Shown: in pieces, positions 1-11,794 of the stretch
Layout of the letters: each line of letters opens with the position of its first letter
How positions within the stretch are numbered: the first letter of the stretch is position 1
NCBI RefSeq assembly: GCF_000471905.2
Contig: NW_006495875.1
Span: 313,229 to 377,228, forward strand
Origin: Amborella trichopoda
Taxonomy: Eukaryota; Streptophyta; Magnoliopsida; Amborellales; Amborellaceae
DNA: 64,000 nucleotides
Direction: 5' to 3'
Translations under genes and position numbers: made by a program
The notes under the pieces: model-generated
The model's input: the letters and a program-made list of their open reading frames with translations, nothing else
Told to the model about the DNA's origin: nothing
Databases searched by the model: none

Positions 1-2446
1 GCATTTTAACATCATGCAGCTGGGACGTGTACTATAATTTAGGGTCATATAGTTTGGATCGTGCAGTTTAAGGTCGTGCAGCTCGACCTTCGCTACAGTG
101 TATGGTCGTAGAGATTGGACCATGCAGTTTAGGGTCGTGCATCTAGATCGAGGCTGTGCAAGTTAAGGTCATGCAGCGCGGACCACGCAGTGGATCGCCA
201 TGTGGGTAAAGCAACATGGGGAATATGTTTGTAGATGGGAATCTGACTCCCTGTGGATAAAATGGTTACAGCCAACAAGGGGTTCATATGGGAAGACCGA
301 CTTCACTGGGGATAGTGGGAACAAGTGTGGGTCCCTTATAAGTGAAAAGTGGTACTAGATTTCTTGAGGACATGATAACTAGACGTGAGGCAGACCCACT
401 AAGGGTTGCAATGGTAAAAATGACCCTAACTCCACAGGGGAGAATGGGTTGCAGTAATGGTATGACTCCTATTGGGGATGAGAAGTCATGGCCTTGATTG
501 GATGACCTCGGTACCACTCTGTTGAGGATAATAGGTCACGGTCAGGGTGCAACTCTAATGAGGATAACAATAGTAGGACACACACGGCTTTAGCATGGGG
601 CGTGTGACAATGATCATTTCTTGAACACTCAACCGGCGTTGAGTCTTTTGAAAATGCAGTTGGCGCTGAGGTCAGTCAATACTATTTATTTAATACCCGA
701 ACGACGTTGAGGTTTAAAAATGTAATCGGTGTAGAGGGTAGTCGTGCTAGCTCTTGAACACAGACGGCGCTGAGTTGCTGAAGTTATTAAAAACCAATCG
801 ACGCTGGGTAGTTTCGACAACATAGCCAGCGCTGGGTGTAGGTTAGTGTTCGGGTCTTGAGCCGAGCCCGACCCAGTCCTTGCCTGTGTTGCATGGGATT
901 TCATGGACGGTGGTAAAACTTTGCCTAGGCCTCGGGTCAGAGCCAGACCCGGTCCGGCCCATTGATGTTTGGCCTTCTTGGATGTGGCTGGGATCCTTAA
1001 CTCGTGAGGGGCATTTGAGGAAAGCATCAGCTATATAAAGGGGGTAACCCCCATTTTCATTGTTTCACCGAAGGATAAAAACTTAAGGTAAAAAAGTTTA
1101 ACGGTGAGAAGGAGGTTTCTGGTGAGAGCTTCGGCAAACACACAAAGGCTTCCGGCCAAGTTCGAAATTTTACTGGTGAGTAGGGGAGGTTGTGACTAAG
1201 GGAAAAAGAAGATGTCAGTCAGGAGGGAAAGGATTTGCCAAAGTTTGCAGGGAGTTTTCAGTGAAAGAAAGGGAGTTCATCGGAGAAACTAAGAACTCCG
1301 ACCTTGGTTTTGAGGGTTGTGACAAAGGGAAGAAGAGGCAAGAATTGTAGCAGTGGGCTGCTCAGGGCTTTCCGTTAGTTTTTTTAGCTGTTTTTCGGCT
1401 GGTGCGCGATGGTTTCCCATTGACTTGAAGAAAGGTTGAAGAGGTTTTACGGCTGTGAAGGGGAAATTCCGGTGGAAATACGAAGGGCACAGGAGACGGA
1501 CCATCTCTAGAGGTGGACAGCTACAGGAAGGTGAACGGTTGCCAATGGAAATCGTGGAATCATCGGGGAGGCGAAGCGTCTTAGGCCAAAAATCGAGGAG
1601 CCTTGGGAATCAAGGAGACGAGGAAATCAAAGAGTCACTGGGAGGTGAACAACCGCGGTGATGAACACGGACAGTGTTTACCTAGGATACGCAGCCGACG
1701 TTGGACTTTTAAAAGCACAACCAGTGCTCACAGCCGGTGCTGATCCTCGAGAAAGGCAGTCAGTGCTGGGAGTTAGAAGCACATCCGGTGCTAGCCTTCG
1801 GAGGACACAGTCGATGCTGGCTTAGACAATTCTTATCAATGAATGGTGGGCGTCATGATGCGCACGGTGTTGGTCGCATGTGGGAACTATTGCATATGGC
1901 GATGAGTCATGTGTGGCGATGTTCACGCACGGCGCTGAATTGGGTAAGCAAAGGGTGATGACTAGTGGTAAGGCCCAGCTTATGATGCCCGTTGGAAGCC
2001 AAGTCCTCCAGCACAACAGTGAAGTCCATGTTGTTCTTTGGAAGGGCATCCATTGTGAACAGGGTATGCTCACCATCATAGGCCAGTTCCTTGCCAGAGA
2101 AGTCTTCTTTGTATGTTTGATATACTCGTCAGATGAATTGAAGCTGACTTGGAAATGATTGGCTTCTTTTTTTGGCCTGTAACCATCCTCTTTGGTGGTT
2201 TTGCTTCTTCGTCGTGATGAGAGGATTTCTTTGGTGGTTTTGTTTCTTCTTCATGAGGATAGCATTTCTTTTGGCCTGTAACCATCCTCTTATCCTCATA
2301 TGCAAGAGCAACACTTTTGGTGTCAACTGTTCTCTTTTCCTCATATACAAGAGACTTGTAACCTCCCTAATAACGGGTTTTTTTACTTGTAACTCCTTCT
2401 ACTGCAATAAAAGAGTTAAACTTTATTTTTGGACTGTCTTGTTCAT
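1..2446. repeat. Repeat-rich 3' region, possibly including 3' LTR, of the gypsy element
   Basis: No gene is visible. Positions 1-190 hold a degenerate tandem repeat built on GTCGTGCAGTTTAGG-like units. Positions 620-850 and 1680-1950 hold two diverged arrays built on a CCGGCGCTGAG-like motif every 30-40 bases. Positions 2165-2340 repeat TGGCCTGTAACCATCCTCTT and CTTTGGTGGTTTTG. The pol reading frames of the adjacent element run on the minus strand and end near 2517, so this is its downstream side. Tat-lineage gypsy elements are known for long 3' untranslated regions with tandem repeats. A plus-strand TATATAAAG at 1032 is followed by a pyrimidine-rich start-like stretch and may belong to a different LTR. 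No second LTR copy was found, so LTR limits are not proven. Confidence 0.45.
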
Positions 2447-2448
2447 TT

Positions 2449-2468
2449 TTTTTTTCCCTCCTTTTTAA
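2449..2468 (-). other. Candidate polypurine tract of the gypsy element
   Basis: Read on the minus strand this is a purine-only run (AAAAAGGAGGGAAAAAAAAA) lying about 50 bases after the integrase reading frame and directly before TGAACAAG, a possible LTR start with the usual TG. Its position and composition fit a plus-strand priming site for LTR retrotransposon reverse transcription. A matching second LTR is not seen, so this stays a candidate. Confidence 0.4.
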
Positions 2469-2516
2469 ATCTTTTGCTGTTGCGCATCAAGTATTTTTGA
2501 GTATGCATCATGGGTA

Positions 2517-3720
2517 TTATTTCTTTAGGTATCGGCCATTGATAGGGGGCATTGCCTCCTCTCCATCAGGATGTGCTAGTATGTAAGCTCTATTTGGCGA
2601 GACCTTTTTGACTATAAAAGGACCTTCCCACTTGGGTTCAAACTTCCCTTTACGCCGACTATGCATAACAATCAGCCTCTTGACAGCCAAAACTAGATCC
2701 CCATGAGTGAATGAGCGAACCTTGCCTGTCTTGTCAAAAGCCCTCTTCATTCTCTCCTGGTTGAGTTCGAGGTTCTGCTGAGCCTCTAGCCTCTTTTCAT
2801 CGAGTGCATCCAATTCTTGATACCGGAGTTTGACTCTCTCATCTTCGGTTATTCCTTGATGTATAGCGACACGCATTGAAGGGATTTGGATTTCGAGGGG
2901 TAAAACTGCTTCACCTCCATAGACTAGAGAATAAGGAGTGGAATCAATGACATTTCTTGTGGTCGTACGATAGGCCTACAAGGCTTCAAGAAGCTTCTCA
3001 TTTCAGTTCATCTTTGTCCTTGATACTGATTTCCTTAAAACGTTGCATAGGGTCTTATTGAACACTTCAACCAATGTTTTGGCTCCAGCGTGATACATAG
3101 TCGAGTACCTCCATTCAAAGTCGAACTAGTTAACCAAGCGATCAATGTGATGACTTTTGAACTGAAGGCCGTTGTTGGATATAATTCGATCACGCACTCC
3201 AAACCGATATATGATGTGATGTTGCACGAAATCAGCCACTGTTGTCCCAAGAACTTGCTTAAGGGGGACCACTTCAGCTCACTTAGAGAAATAATCTGTT
3301 GCAACTAGAATAAAGACATGACCCATTGTCGAAAGAAGGTCAATAGGCCCTACAATGTCCATACTCCATTGTGAGAAGGGCCATGATGCCACTGTAGGGT
3401 GTAGGGGTTCTGGAGGCTGGTGAAGAAGACTTGAGTGTATTTGGCACACCTGGCACTTTTTAGCATAGTTTAAAGAATCAACAATTATTGAAGGTCAATA
3501 ATGCGTATTCGTTCATAGAGTTTAGGATCTGACTGGTGTAGTCCATAAATGCGTGAGTGTACTTCTTCCAACACCTTATTTGCCTCTTGCGCGTCCACAC
3601 ATCTAAGGAGAATACCGTCAAATGATCACCTGAAGAGAGCATCTCCTTCATGGAGGGCATACTTAGTAGACATTCAACGCACACTGTTGTGTTCGGCACG
3701 ATCTTTCGTAAGCCTGCCAT
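2517..3720 (-). pseudogene. Ty3/gypsy integrase domain, broken
   Basis: This encodes the integrase that would insert the element's cDNA. Reading right to left: a diverged N-terminal part (EANKVLEEVHSRIYGLH), a zinc-finger remnant KCQVCQ, the catalytic core (SMDIVGPI, then ILVATDYFSK), and a long open C-terminal part (2517-2876) with GDLVLAVKR and KWEGPFIVKK, typical of plant Tat-type integrases. The frame has stops after FSK and EAL, both at positions where the family has Trp, and another after GLVN. The second catalytic Asp in the RIISDNG-type motif reads Asn here. The His-containing part of the zinc finger appears shortened. It is therefore a non-functional copy. It lies downstream of the second RNase H, which is the Tat order. 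Confidence 0.85.
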
Positions 3721-4038
3721 GTTTTAGGAAACTAGTGATGGGCTCTCTCCAATCTTCTACATGCTTGACTTCCACGCATATTCGGCCGAACAATTCTGGT
3801 TCTTGGTTTCGAACATTAGCTCCTTGACTCCGTGACATTTCTTTTTCAGTCTTGATTACTTCTTTAGCTGATAGAAGTGCCCCGAACGGATAAGGAGGGT
3901 ATTCAGGAAGAGACTTCTCTCATCATCCGCATCTACCTCGGTTCTTAGTTCAATGTGTCTCCATTCTGCCACCCAGACAAGCGTGGGTCTTGATATAGAT
4001 AATTGAATTGTGGCCCTGAGTTTTGCAAGTGCACCAGC

Positions 4039-4371
4039 TTACGAGTTTAGCCTCCTGGGGATGTGACTCAAGGATATATCCTCAAACTGGGCCATATACG
4101 ATTTTGCAGTAACGTGATAAGGCTTAAGGTTGTCTTTTTTCACGTCAATGAGCTGTCGGATAACCAACTCAAAGTTGCCATGTATCTTGAGCTGCTCCAA
4201 GTCTAGATCAAAGGCTATCTTCAATCTAACTATAAGGGTTTGATATTCTGCATCGTTATGGGAATCGGCCTTGACAAGAGAGAAATAAAGTGGCAATACT
4301 CCTCCTTTTGAAGTCAGGAATACCACTCCAGCACCTCCTAGATCAGATTGGAAGGCTCTGTCAAAGTACAT
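4039..4371 (-). pseudogene. Second (archaeal-type) RNase H domain of gypsy pol
   Basis: An extra RNase H-like domain between the pol RNase H and integrase is a hallmark of Tat-lineage gypsy elements. The first acidic residue (MYFDRA) and the Glu of AEYQ are present. The third acidic position, normally within a GDS motif, reads GNF, again Asp to Asn. The fragment ends with HIPRR, matching the usual end of the domain. It lies left of the pol RNase H in the same orientation. The domain is probably inactive. Confidence 0.75.
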
Positions 4372-4557
4372 TTCCTATGGGTGAGTAAGTTTTGCACATA
4401 ATACTTGTTCATCAGGGAGATCACTTGATAAAGGAGATTCTGCTGGTACGGGGTGTGTTGCAAGAAAATCAACCAAGGTTTGGCTCTTGATGGCCTTTTG
4501 TGGGACATATGCGATGTCAAATTCCATCAGCAATAATGCCCACTTAGAAAGACATCC

Positions 4558-4863
4558 TCATAGGCATGGGCGTGTCATGAGAAACTTTACAATATCTACT
4601 TTTGATATAAGTTTCACTTCATGACCAAGTAAATATTGACGAAGCTTTTGTATTGCGAAGATCAGAGCAAGGCACATCTTTTCAATAGGAGGATAATTCT
4701 TCTCAGCCCCTTGCATCCTACGGCTGAGATAGTATAACGTTGTCTCTTTCCCCTCGTCATTTTTTTGAGCCAATAATGCTCCAAGTGACTCGTCCAAGGT
4801 AGTCACGTACAAGATAAGTGGTTTTCCCAACATTGGTGTAGAAAGCACTAGAGGATTGAGCAA
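4558..4863 (-). pseudogene. RNase H domain attached to gypsy reverse transcriptase
   Basis: The 101-residue frame contains LGALLAQ, YYLSRRMQGAEKNY and the KLRQYLLGHEVKL segment, all characteristic of the RNase H that follows reverse transcriptase in Ty3/gypsy pol. The 5052-4863 interval between RT and this domain is out of frame, so pol is not continuous. It sits between RT and the second RNase H, as expected for the lineage. Confidence 0.8.
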
Positions 4864-5051
4864 ATACTATTTGATGTCATCAAGTGCTGCCTGACACGCT
4901 TCATCCCAGATGAATGGGGTATCCTTCTTCAACAGGTGCGTGAAAGGTCGGCAACAACTTGAGACGTTTGAGATAAACCTGTGGATGTAAGCAAGCTGCC
5001 CTTGAAGGGACCGCAATTCTCGCAGTGTAGTGGGTGGCGACATTTCCTAGA

Positions 5052-5880
5052 TCACCTTGAACTTGACTGGCTCGACCTCCCATTCCAGTGTCTTACAATG
5101 AAACCCAGGAATTTTCCGGAGTGCACACCAAAGGCGCATTTCAGCGGATTCATTTTGAGCTGATGAAGGCGTAATCTTTCGAGCACCTTTTCATGATCTT
5201 TCATATGAGCTTCTTTCTCCAGGGATTTCACCACCAAGTCATCGACATAACATTCAACCTCCTTGTGCATCATGTCGTTAAAGATGGTCGTCATTGCTCT
5301 CTGATACGTTGTACCGGCGTTCTTCAATCCAAAAGGCATCATTGTATAGCAAAAGACTCCTTTTGGAGTCAAGAAAGCGGTGGCTTCTTTATCGTCTGGG
5401 GCCATTCATATCTGGTTGTACTCGGAGTATCCATCCATGAAAGAGATGATCTGACATCGAGTTGTGGAGTCAATGAGCATTTCCGTAAATGGCAAGGGAA
5501 AGTCATCCTCGGGACAAGCGGTACTGAGATCGCGGAAGTCGATGCAGACCTTGATTTGACCATTTTTCTTCGTGACTGACGCAACATTTGCCAGGTATTT
5601 TGTGTACTTGACTTCGCGAATGAAGCCTGCTTGCTTAAATTTGGTTACCTTAGCATCTATCTGCATTTCAAGATCAGACTTGAATCTTCTTGATTTATGT
5701 TTGACGGGTTTGACAGTCGGATCGATGCCCAGACGATGAACGACAACTTGGGGATCTAAACTAAGCATCTCATGGTAATGTCAAGCAAAGACATCTCGAT
5801 TTGCTTGTAAAAAGGCAGTGAAATGCTTTTTCTCCTCTGGAGACATATCTACCGAAATGAAGGTAGGCTTGGGATCAGCT
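5052..5880 (-). pseudogene. Ty3/gypsy reverse transcriptase, interrupted
   Basis: This is the core copying enzyme of the retroelement. The N-terminal part (5880-5406) carries VHRLGIDP, FIREVKY and VCIDFRDL; the C-terminal part (5405-5052) carries MPFGLKNAGTTYQR and the catalytic ECYVDDLVVKS with an intact YVDD box. Two in-frame stops are visible: one at a Trp position near 5780 (DVFA then stop) and one at 5406-5408 between YNQI and MAPDD. It is a relic, but still easily classified. Only about 70 bases separate it from the gag-like fragment, so protease and most of gag appear lost. Confidence 0.88.
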
Positions 5881-5950
5881 TGTTCTTCAGGCTGTGAGTT
5901 ACCATAGCATCAATGTCTGCTTGAGAGAAGGGGTAAGGGATAAAATTGTC

Positions 5951-6274
5951 CTATGAGACAGGAGGAGGAGGCTGCCTGGGAGGTACATCTTCCGAATGAA
6001 CCGAGTGCCGGGCGACCTCCATACGGTCAATCTTGTCCATCGTAGCTTGGACCATATGTTCAAACCTTTCCATACGGGCCTCCTGAAAGTCAGCAGGTTC
6101 ATTTATAACCATGACACTGACCGTTTCTCCAGGGCGATCAGGCTTGGATGCAGTTGAAGGTTTTTGTGCTTGACAGGTCGTACGTGGTAAGTCAGGCAGT
6201 AGGGGATCAACATGCCCTGACTGGACCCAACTCTTGTATGCATGGCGATCAATTTGATACCAACTTTGAGCCAT
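5951..6274 (-). pseudogene. Gag-like N-terminal fragment of the gypsy element
   Basis: A 107-residue frame starts MAQSWYQIDRHAYKSW and continues with a Pro- and Ser-rich stretch and a Met-rich segment (EARMERFEHMVQATMDKIDRME) that could be helical. It lies immediately upstream of RT in the same orientation. By position it is the beginning of the gag polyprotein after a large internal deletion. I do not recognise a capsid domain or a zinc knuckle. An unrelated leader peptide is the alternative. Confidence 0.4.
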
Positions 6275-7480
6275 GAATCGTGTTTTTAGGCCACGATCAT
6301 GAGACTTTAAATTTTCATAAATCTTGAAAACTTCAGATCGATAGCATGCTCATTCCTTGATGTTTTTTCCTAATTTCTTCACTGTAGTTCACTGAGCATG
6401 TCGTCACGATTGTGTGGCAACAAACGGGAAGTGATTTGGAGCCCAAACGAAGATTTCACAACTTTTGGGTTTTGGCCGGAATCCAAAATCTGATGGCCGA
6501 AATTTATAGTCATTTCGTTGCCTTCGTGTGCATAATCTAACCATTCATCATGTACGAGTTTTGGAATAATGGTAGCCCTGAACCTTACCCACATGATGGA
6601 ATTAGTTTCATGTTGATCCGATGCGCGAGCGCTGTGATTTCGTTGTTCCAGCGAGGCGTGTTGCTGCTGATTTTTTTACAACTTCTTCACGAATTGACAA
6701 CTTCTCTCTAGCTTTTTTCCTTGCTTGGGTGTCGTCACGGGACGTACCACATATCGAAACGCTCGTCTTGATGAGACAAACACGCTCACAAAATTTGAGA
6801 GCGATCCGACTTTAGACGGGTGAGATGTAGGCCCCGAAAGTTACTGCGTGTGTCTATGAAAATAGTCACCTTTAATGGTGTTTTGGAGCAGCGTGGCCAC
6901 ACGAGAATAGTGTGCAGTTCTTCTTGTTTCAATGTTTTGCTCATAACTTTATCTTGGAGTGTCTGATTAAGCTAAAACTTGACCCATAAGAGTTTGTGAT
7001 TGTGTCATATCTAATGGCGGTGGTCCCACAATAATTTGAAGTACAAAAAATATAGTTCCAGTTACATGGTCCGTTTCATGGTGCTAGAGGCTAATTTTTC
7101 GAAATTGTTTCGTATTGTTCATTGCTTTAGACATGTCGGGTTGCGACGAAACTTGGCAATGGCTTTTTGGAGTACTTATGAAGATCTTGACCAGTTCTGG
7201 GGCTCTTTTGAGACTGTCGAGAACCTACTGTTTTGTCAAGCTTTATTGACCGGCTTCCTCTTTATTATGTATCAGAGACCAAGGTGCTGAAAAATGTGTT
7301 CAAACATACGCTCAACACCGAGTCTCCTCCTTATTATAGTACTTGGGATCTATGATCAGTCTCTTGATTCTCTTACAACTGATCTATGATCGATCTCTTG
7401 ATTCTCATACTACCAACTACCTACGGCCTCAATACATTAATCTTGCTTAAGCCCATTTGACATGATTTTTGGAGCCATAG
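6275..7480. other. Non-coding stretch beside the gypsy element
   Basis: No gene can be supported. By position this would be the 5' leader and LTR side of the minus-strand gypsy element, and its base composition is more even than the AT-rich intergenic sequence further right. No primer-binding site and no copy of the 3' region were found. A minus-strand frame of 71 codons at 6379-6594 has no recognisable motif. Confidence 0.4.
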
Positions 7481-7490
7481 ATGTCACACC

Positions 7491-8202
7491 CCAAGAATTT
7501 ACAATACAGATATTCTTGAGATGTGACAGTCCAAAACATATATACAACTCTTGATAGGACAAATTTACAGTGGCGAGGCTTTACAAAGTAAACAAAGAAA
7601 GCTAGCACAACAACAATATTTTCCAAGGTTGATCTTGACTAGCACTCAAAATGAATCCGCAGTTATCCTGAAAAATGTTTACCATAGTTTGATGAGTTTG
7701 GCTACTCAGTAAGGGATCATCATAATCCTAAAAATAATCATGGTCGGAAGATATCAATATTTTCTAAAAGGAGATATATTAACAGAAATGCATCAACAGT
7801 TTCACTTTCAATAAATGCATAATTAAGTATAATCTGAATAATTGAAATGTATATAACACTTTAACGGTAGTGCATAATTCAAAAGATTTCACAAAATACC
7901 CTACTGTCGTCTCAAGTAGGTCACCTATATACCCCATCAGCGTCCTGATGGGTCCACTTAATCCCTATTGGCATCCCAGATAGGTCCACTTAATCCCTGC
8001 AGGTCCACTTATACCTCACCGGCGTACCGGATGAGTCCACTTAATCCCTACCGGCGTCCCGGATAGATCCACTTATACCTCACCGGCGAACCGGATGAGT
8101 CCACTTGCATACTTAAATTATTTCTAAATCTCTTTAAACATTCGAAAGCAGCAATATCATGTACTCAACATATCACTGGAATCATTAATATGAATCTCAC
8201 TT
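7491..8202. repeat. Possible LTR-derived sequence ending at an assembly gap
   Basis: The stretch opens with TGTCACACCCC, a start seen in many plant chromovirus LTRs, but no end or second copy is visible, partly because of the N run that follows. It contains the minisatellite listed separately. No reading frame of note. The LTR reading is an inference from the opening motif only. Confidence 0.25.
7921..8106 (+). repeat. Minisatellite, about 36-base unit
   Basis: Five or so imperfect copies of a unit with the pattern GTCCACTTAATCCCTACCGG followed by CGTCCCGGATAG. Copies differ mainly between TACCGGATGAG and CCCGGATAG endings, giving an alternating higher-order pattern. Two copies are shortened. 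It lies just before the first N gap and may have contributed to the assembly break. Confidence 0.85.
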
Positions 8203-9068
8203 NNNNNNNNNNNNNNNNNNNNNNNNNNNNNNNNNNNNNNNNNNNNNNNNNNNNNNNNNNNNNNNNNNNNNNNNNNNNNNNNNNNNNNNNNNNNNNNNNN
8301 NNNNNNNNNNNNNNNNNNNNNNNNNNNNNNNNNNNNNNNNNNNNNNNNNNNNNNNNNNNNNNNNNNNNNNNNNNNNNNNNNNNNNNNNNNNNNNNNNNNN
8401 NNNNNNNNNNNNNNNNNNNNNNNNNNNNNNNNNNNNNNNNNNNNNNNNNNNNNNNNNNNNNNNNNNNNNNNNNNNNNNNNNNNNNNNNNNNNNNNNNNNN
8501 NNNNNNNNNNNNNNNNNNNNNNNNNNNNNNNNNNNNNNNNNNNNNNNNNNNNNNNNNNNNNNNNNNNNNNNNNNNNNNNNNNNNNNNNNNNNNNNNNNNN
8601 NNNNNNNNNNNNNNNNNNNNNNNNNNNNNNNNNNNNNNNNNNNNNNNNNNNNNNNNNNNNNNNNNNNNNNNNNNNNNNNNNNNNNNNNNNNNNNNNNNNN
8701 NNNNNNNNNNNNNNNNNNNNNNNNNNNNNNNNNNNNNNNNNNNNNNNNNNNNNNNNNNNNNNNNNNNNNNNNNNNNNNNNNNNNNNNNNNNNNNNNNNNN
8801 NNNNNNNNNNNNNNNNNNNNNNNNNNNNNNNNNNNNNNNNNNNNNNNNNNNNNNNNNNNNNNNNNNNNNNNNNNNNNNNNNNNNNNNNNNNNNNNNNNNN
8901 NNNNNNNNNNNNNNNNNNNNNNNNNNNNNNNNNNNNNNNNNNNNNNNNNNNNNNNNNNNNNNNNNNNNNNNNNNNNNNNNNNNNNNNNNNNNNNNNNNNN
9001 NNNNNNNNNNNNNNNNNNNNNNNNNNNNNNNNNNNNNNNNNNNNNNNNNNNNNNNNNNNNNNNNNNNN
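8203..9068. other. Assembly gap (866 N)
   Basis: Run of undetermined bases, followed directly by a poly-T tract. Reading frames that cross it have no meaning. Confidence 1.
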
Positions 9069-9234
9069 CTTTTTTTTTTTTTTTTTTTGAAAGTTTAAGA
9101 TTGTTACAATAGATTTCAATCTAGAACCATTGAACCAACTACCTAAGGCCTCAATGCCTTAGTCTTGGCTTGATCTTTGGAGAGATGAGAGATAGATCAA
9201 AGAGAGAGGGAGATAAGGTGAGATCTACTAACAA

Positions 9235-9570
9235 GTCATCCCCTTTGCGACCCAAAAATCAAACCACCACAAGCTAATCTTAGCTTGGGCAATTCTGACC
9301 TTTGCTACCCAAAAGTCAAACCATCATAAGCTAACCTTAGCATGGCCGTGCCACCTAGAAACGAGAGAGATTACTTGGGTGTGCCCTCCTTGGGCGTGCT
9401 ACCTAGAAACGAGAGAGATTACTTGGGGGTGCCTTCCTTGGCTAAAATGAGAGAGAGAGAGATTACTTGGGCGTGCCCTTCTTGTCTTGAGAGAGATTTT
9501 GGTTGGGAGGTGCCCCCTTAAAAAAAACTTGGGAGAGATCTTGAAGCCCTAGGTGGGGTGTGCCACCTAT
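9235..9570 (+). repeat. Degenerate tandem repeats
   Basis: Two units of about 62 bases (9240-9345) share CCCAAAARTCAAACCAYCA and AAGCTAAYCTTAGC. They are followed by three to four units built on CTAGAAACGAGAGAGATTAC and CTTGGGYGTGCC. The last units decay into GAGAGA-rich sequence. No coding signal. Confidence 0.7.
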
Positions 9571-11790
9571 AGAAAAACTTTGAGAGAGAAAAAAAAAAAA
9601 AGGTGTAGAGATTTTATGATGTGGAAGAGCTTCTTTATATAGATTTTTTATACCTTGGGGTTTGCCTCAATTCGTAGGGTTAAATTTTAACTTCGATCTA
9701 AGGAGACTTGTGAGGTGAGAGATTTGAGACATCAATCTCTTTGATCCACCACTAATATTCAAAGAGACAAGCCAGAGCCTTATCATCTCTTTCCTAGATC
9801 TATTCCCATCAAAATTTTTAAATAAAAAAAGTATATATCTTACTTTCTATTTTAGTATATCAAATTCTTATTTCTTGAATGAAGTAATATTGATTCAAAG
9901 ATTTACCAAATATTTCAAATATTCAACTGCTATATCCAAAAGATAAGCCAACAAACAAGGAGATACCTATCACCAAATCAGGGAGAAACAAGTTAGTCTT
10001 AGGGTCTGCCACCCTTTGGTGGCCATATAACTTTAGAAAAATATTTTATTTTGTATTTATAATTTTTAAATCTTATATTTTATTTAAAACATGGAAAAAT
10101 TAGTTTATTTTAATTTATAAATCCAAATGATAAAAATATAATATCAGAAGATTCACAAAAATTCAAATAAACATTCTAAAATCATATGTCATAAAATTGA
10201 CCCAGCAATTCCTATGACCCACAGTCCACTGCACCTTCAACTGCCAACCACGATCTACCTAGCTTTCTCAAATTGACCCAGCAGTTCTCATGACCCACAG
10301 TCCACTGTAGAGGCTCATGATTGGACTATCAAAGTCAGCCAATAGACTAGGGGACGCAATCCCAATTTATGGATTTCAAGTTCTCCCCTATAGACAAAAA
10401 AATCATGGTCATTCAGACCATGATACAACCATGACCCTATGGTGCATAGGGGTAATCTCTCGCACATGTACACGCTTCACCCTCATTGACGAATCTCAAA
10501 ACAATTATCTCTGTATATGTCGTATGATGATATAACGATGAAGTTTTAGCGCTATCTCTAAAGGCTATTCATAACACGCAATAACCGCATAGTCCCTCGG
10601 CTCTCATCTAGGCATACTCTGACTTTATCAATGGCTAACCCACTAAACCATTATCGGTAGATCTCTATGCCCAGGTATCTTGGATTTTTCTAAACTCAAC
10701 TGGCCTAGCACGTCGAGCCTAGTCTGAATATCGGCAAATCGCATTTGCCTAGTATGGTCTTCAAGAGGATCACACTCCCACTAAGTTTATGTTTCACTAT
10801 ATAAAATGTTTATACAAGCTCTCATAAGGCCTTTAAAGACCACATAAACCCAACACTATCTCATTTATGATGGCATAAAAGGGCTTTAAAAGTGATTGTT
10901 TTTTAATGTTACAATGAGGAGAAACATGGTCAGATCTATCCTAAAAGATAATGCCAAAAAAATGGATTCATTTCATGCTCACTATTAGCATGGATAGAGA
11001 TAAGATGGAAGTAGATAAGGGACTACAGAAGGTAGACAAAGTCCATAACTACCCGCATGGTTCTATGGTGACGGTCCTCCCACTTTCGTGTTATTTGGTC
11101 GTATTCTAATTCTAAAGCCATAAAGACTACGGAAGAAATAGGAAGCAAATCCTTCTTATAATAATATATTTTAATATATTGTTCTATTTCGTCACGTGGG
11201 GATATATGAGAAGTCATAGAAGGGATGTACCAAAAGTTTAAGCTTGATATTAAAAAGAGCATAAAAACCCTAGAATTTTGCATCAGCAGTTTGAGCATGA
11301 GATCCTTGGATTCATGAAGTAGGAAAAAAGCAGCCTCAAGAAGGGATCTATAACATGACAGAACCAAATAACTTGGATTTTCGTCACGTTTTTTTAGAGT
11401 TTCTTTTTTTTTTTTTTTGTAAGTCAGTGGGATATCAGCCCCCTACCAGTTTTTTTTTTTTTTTTTTACAGCTTTCCTTAATTGGGTGCAAACCACCTCC
11501 CCATTTTTCTTCATTGTTTAAACCGAAGTTTTTTTTTTTTAGTCCCTCCGAAACAAGGGGATCCCCCCCTTGTCCCTCAAATATTGGAGGCAACTATAAA
11601 GAAGCCAATCCCATAAGATGAGATCCCCGTTAAAAGTCTTTTGAGTTATCACTACTTCTACTTTGTCTAATCTCTAACTTAAATATAAATTTAGACCCTG
11701 ACACTTTTGGCTTACATGGAGGAGAAGATGAACTTAAAACTAGTAGTGCAAGCAAGATTGGACAATTTGGATTTATTGTTATTGCATTCT
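9571..11790. other. Gene-less interval
   Basis: No supported gene. A 40-base direct repeat (TTGACCCAGCARTTC through CCCACAGTCCACTG) occurs at 10197-10234 and 10270-10307. Poly-T tracts interrupt 11400-11560 next to AAGTCAGTGGGATATCAGCC, a context that recurs in part at 36026. A minus-strand frame of 114 codons (11023-11367) matches nothing I know. Confidence 0.5.
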
Positions 11791-11794
11791 ATTT

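Noticed and set aside
686..1027. 113-codon minus-strand frame in the gypsy 3' region
   Set aside because: It runs through the degenerate tandem repeats and has no known motif.
8157..9119. Long frames across the first N run on both strands
   Set aside because: They consist almost entirely of undetermined bases.
11023..11367. 114-codon minus-strand frame
   Set aside because: No recognised motif, no transcription signals, flanked by poly-T retroposon-like sequence.
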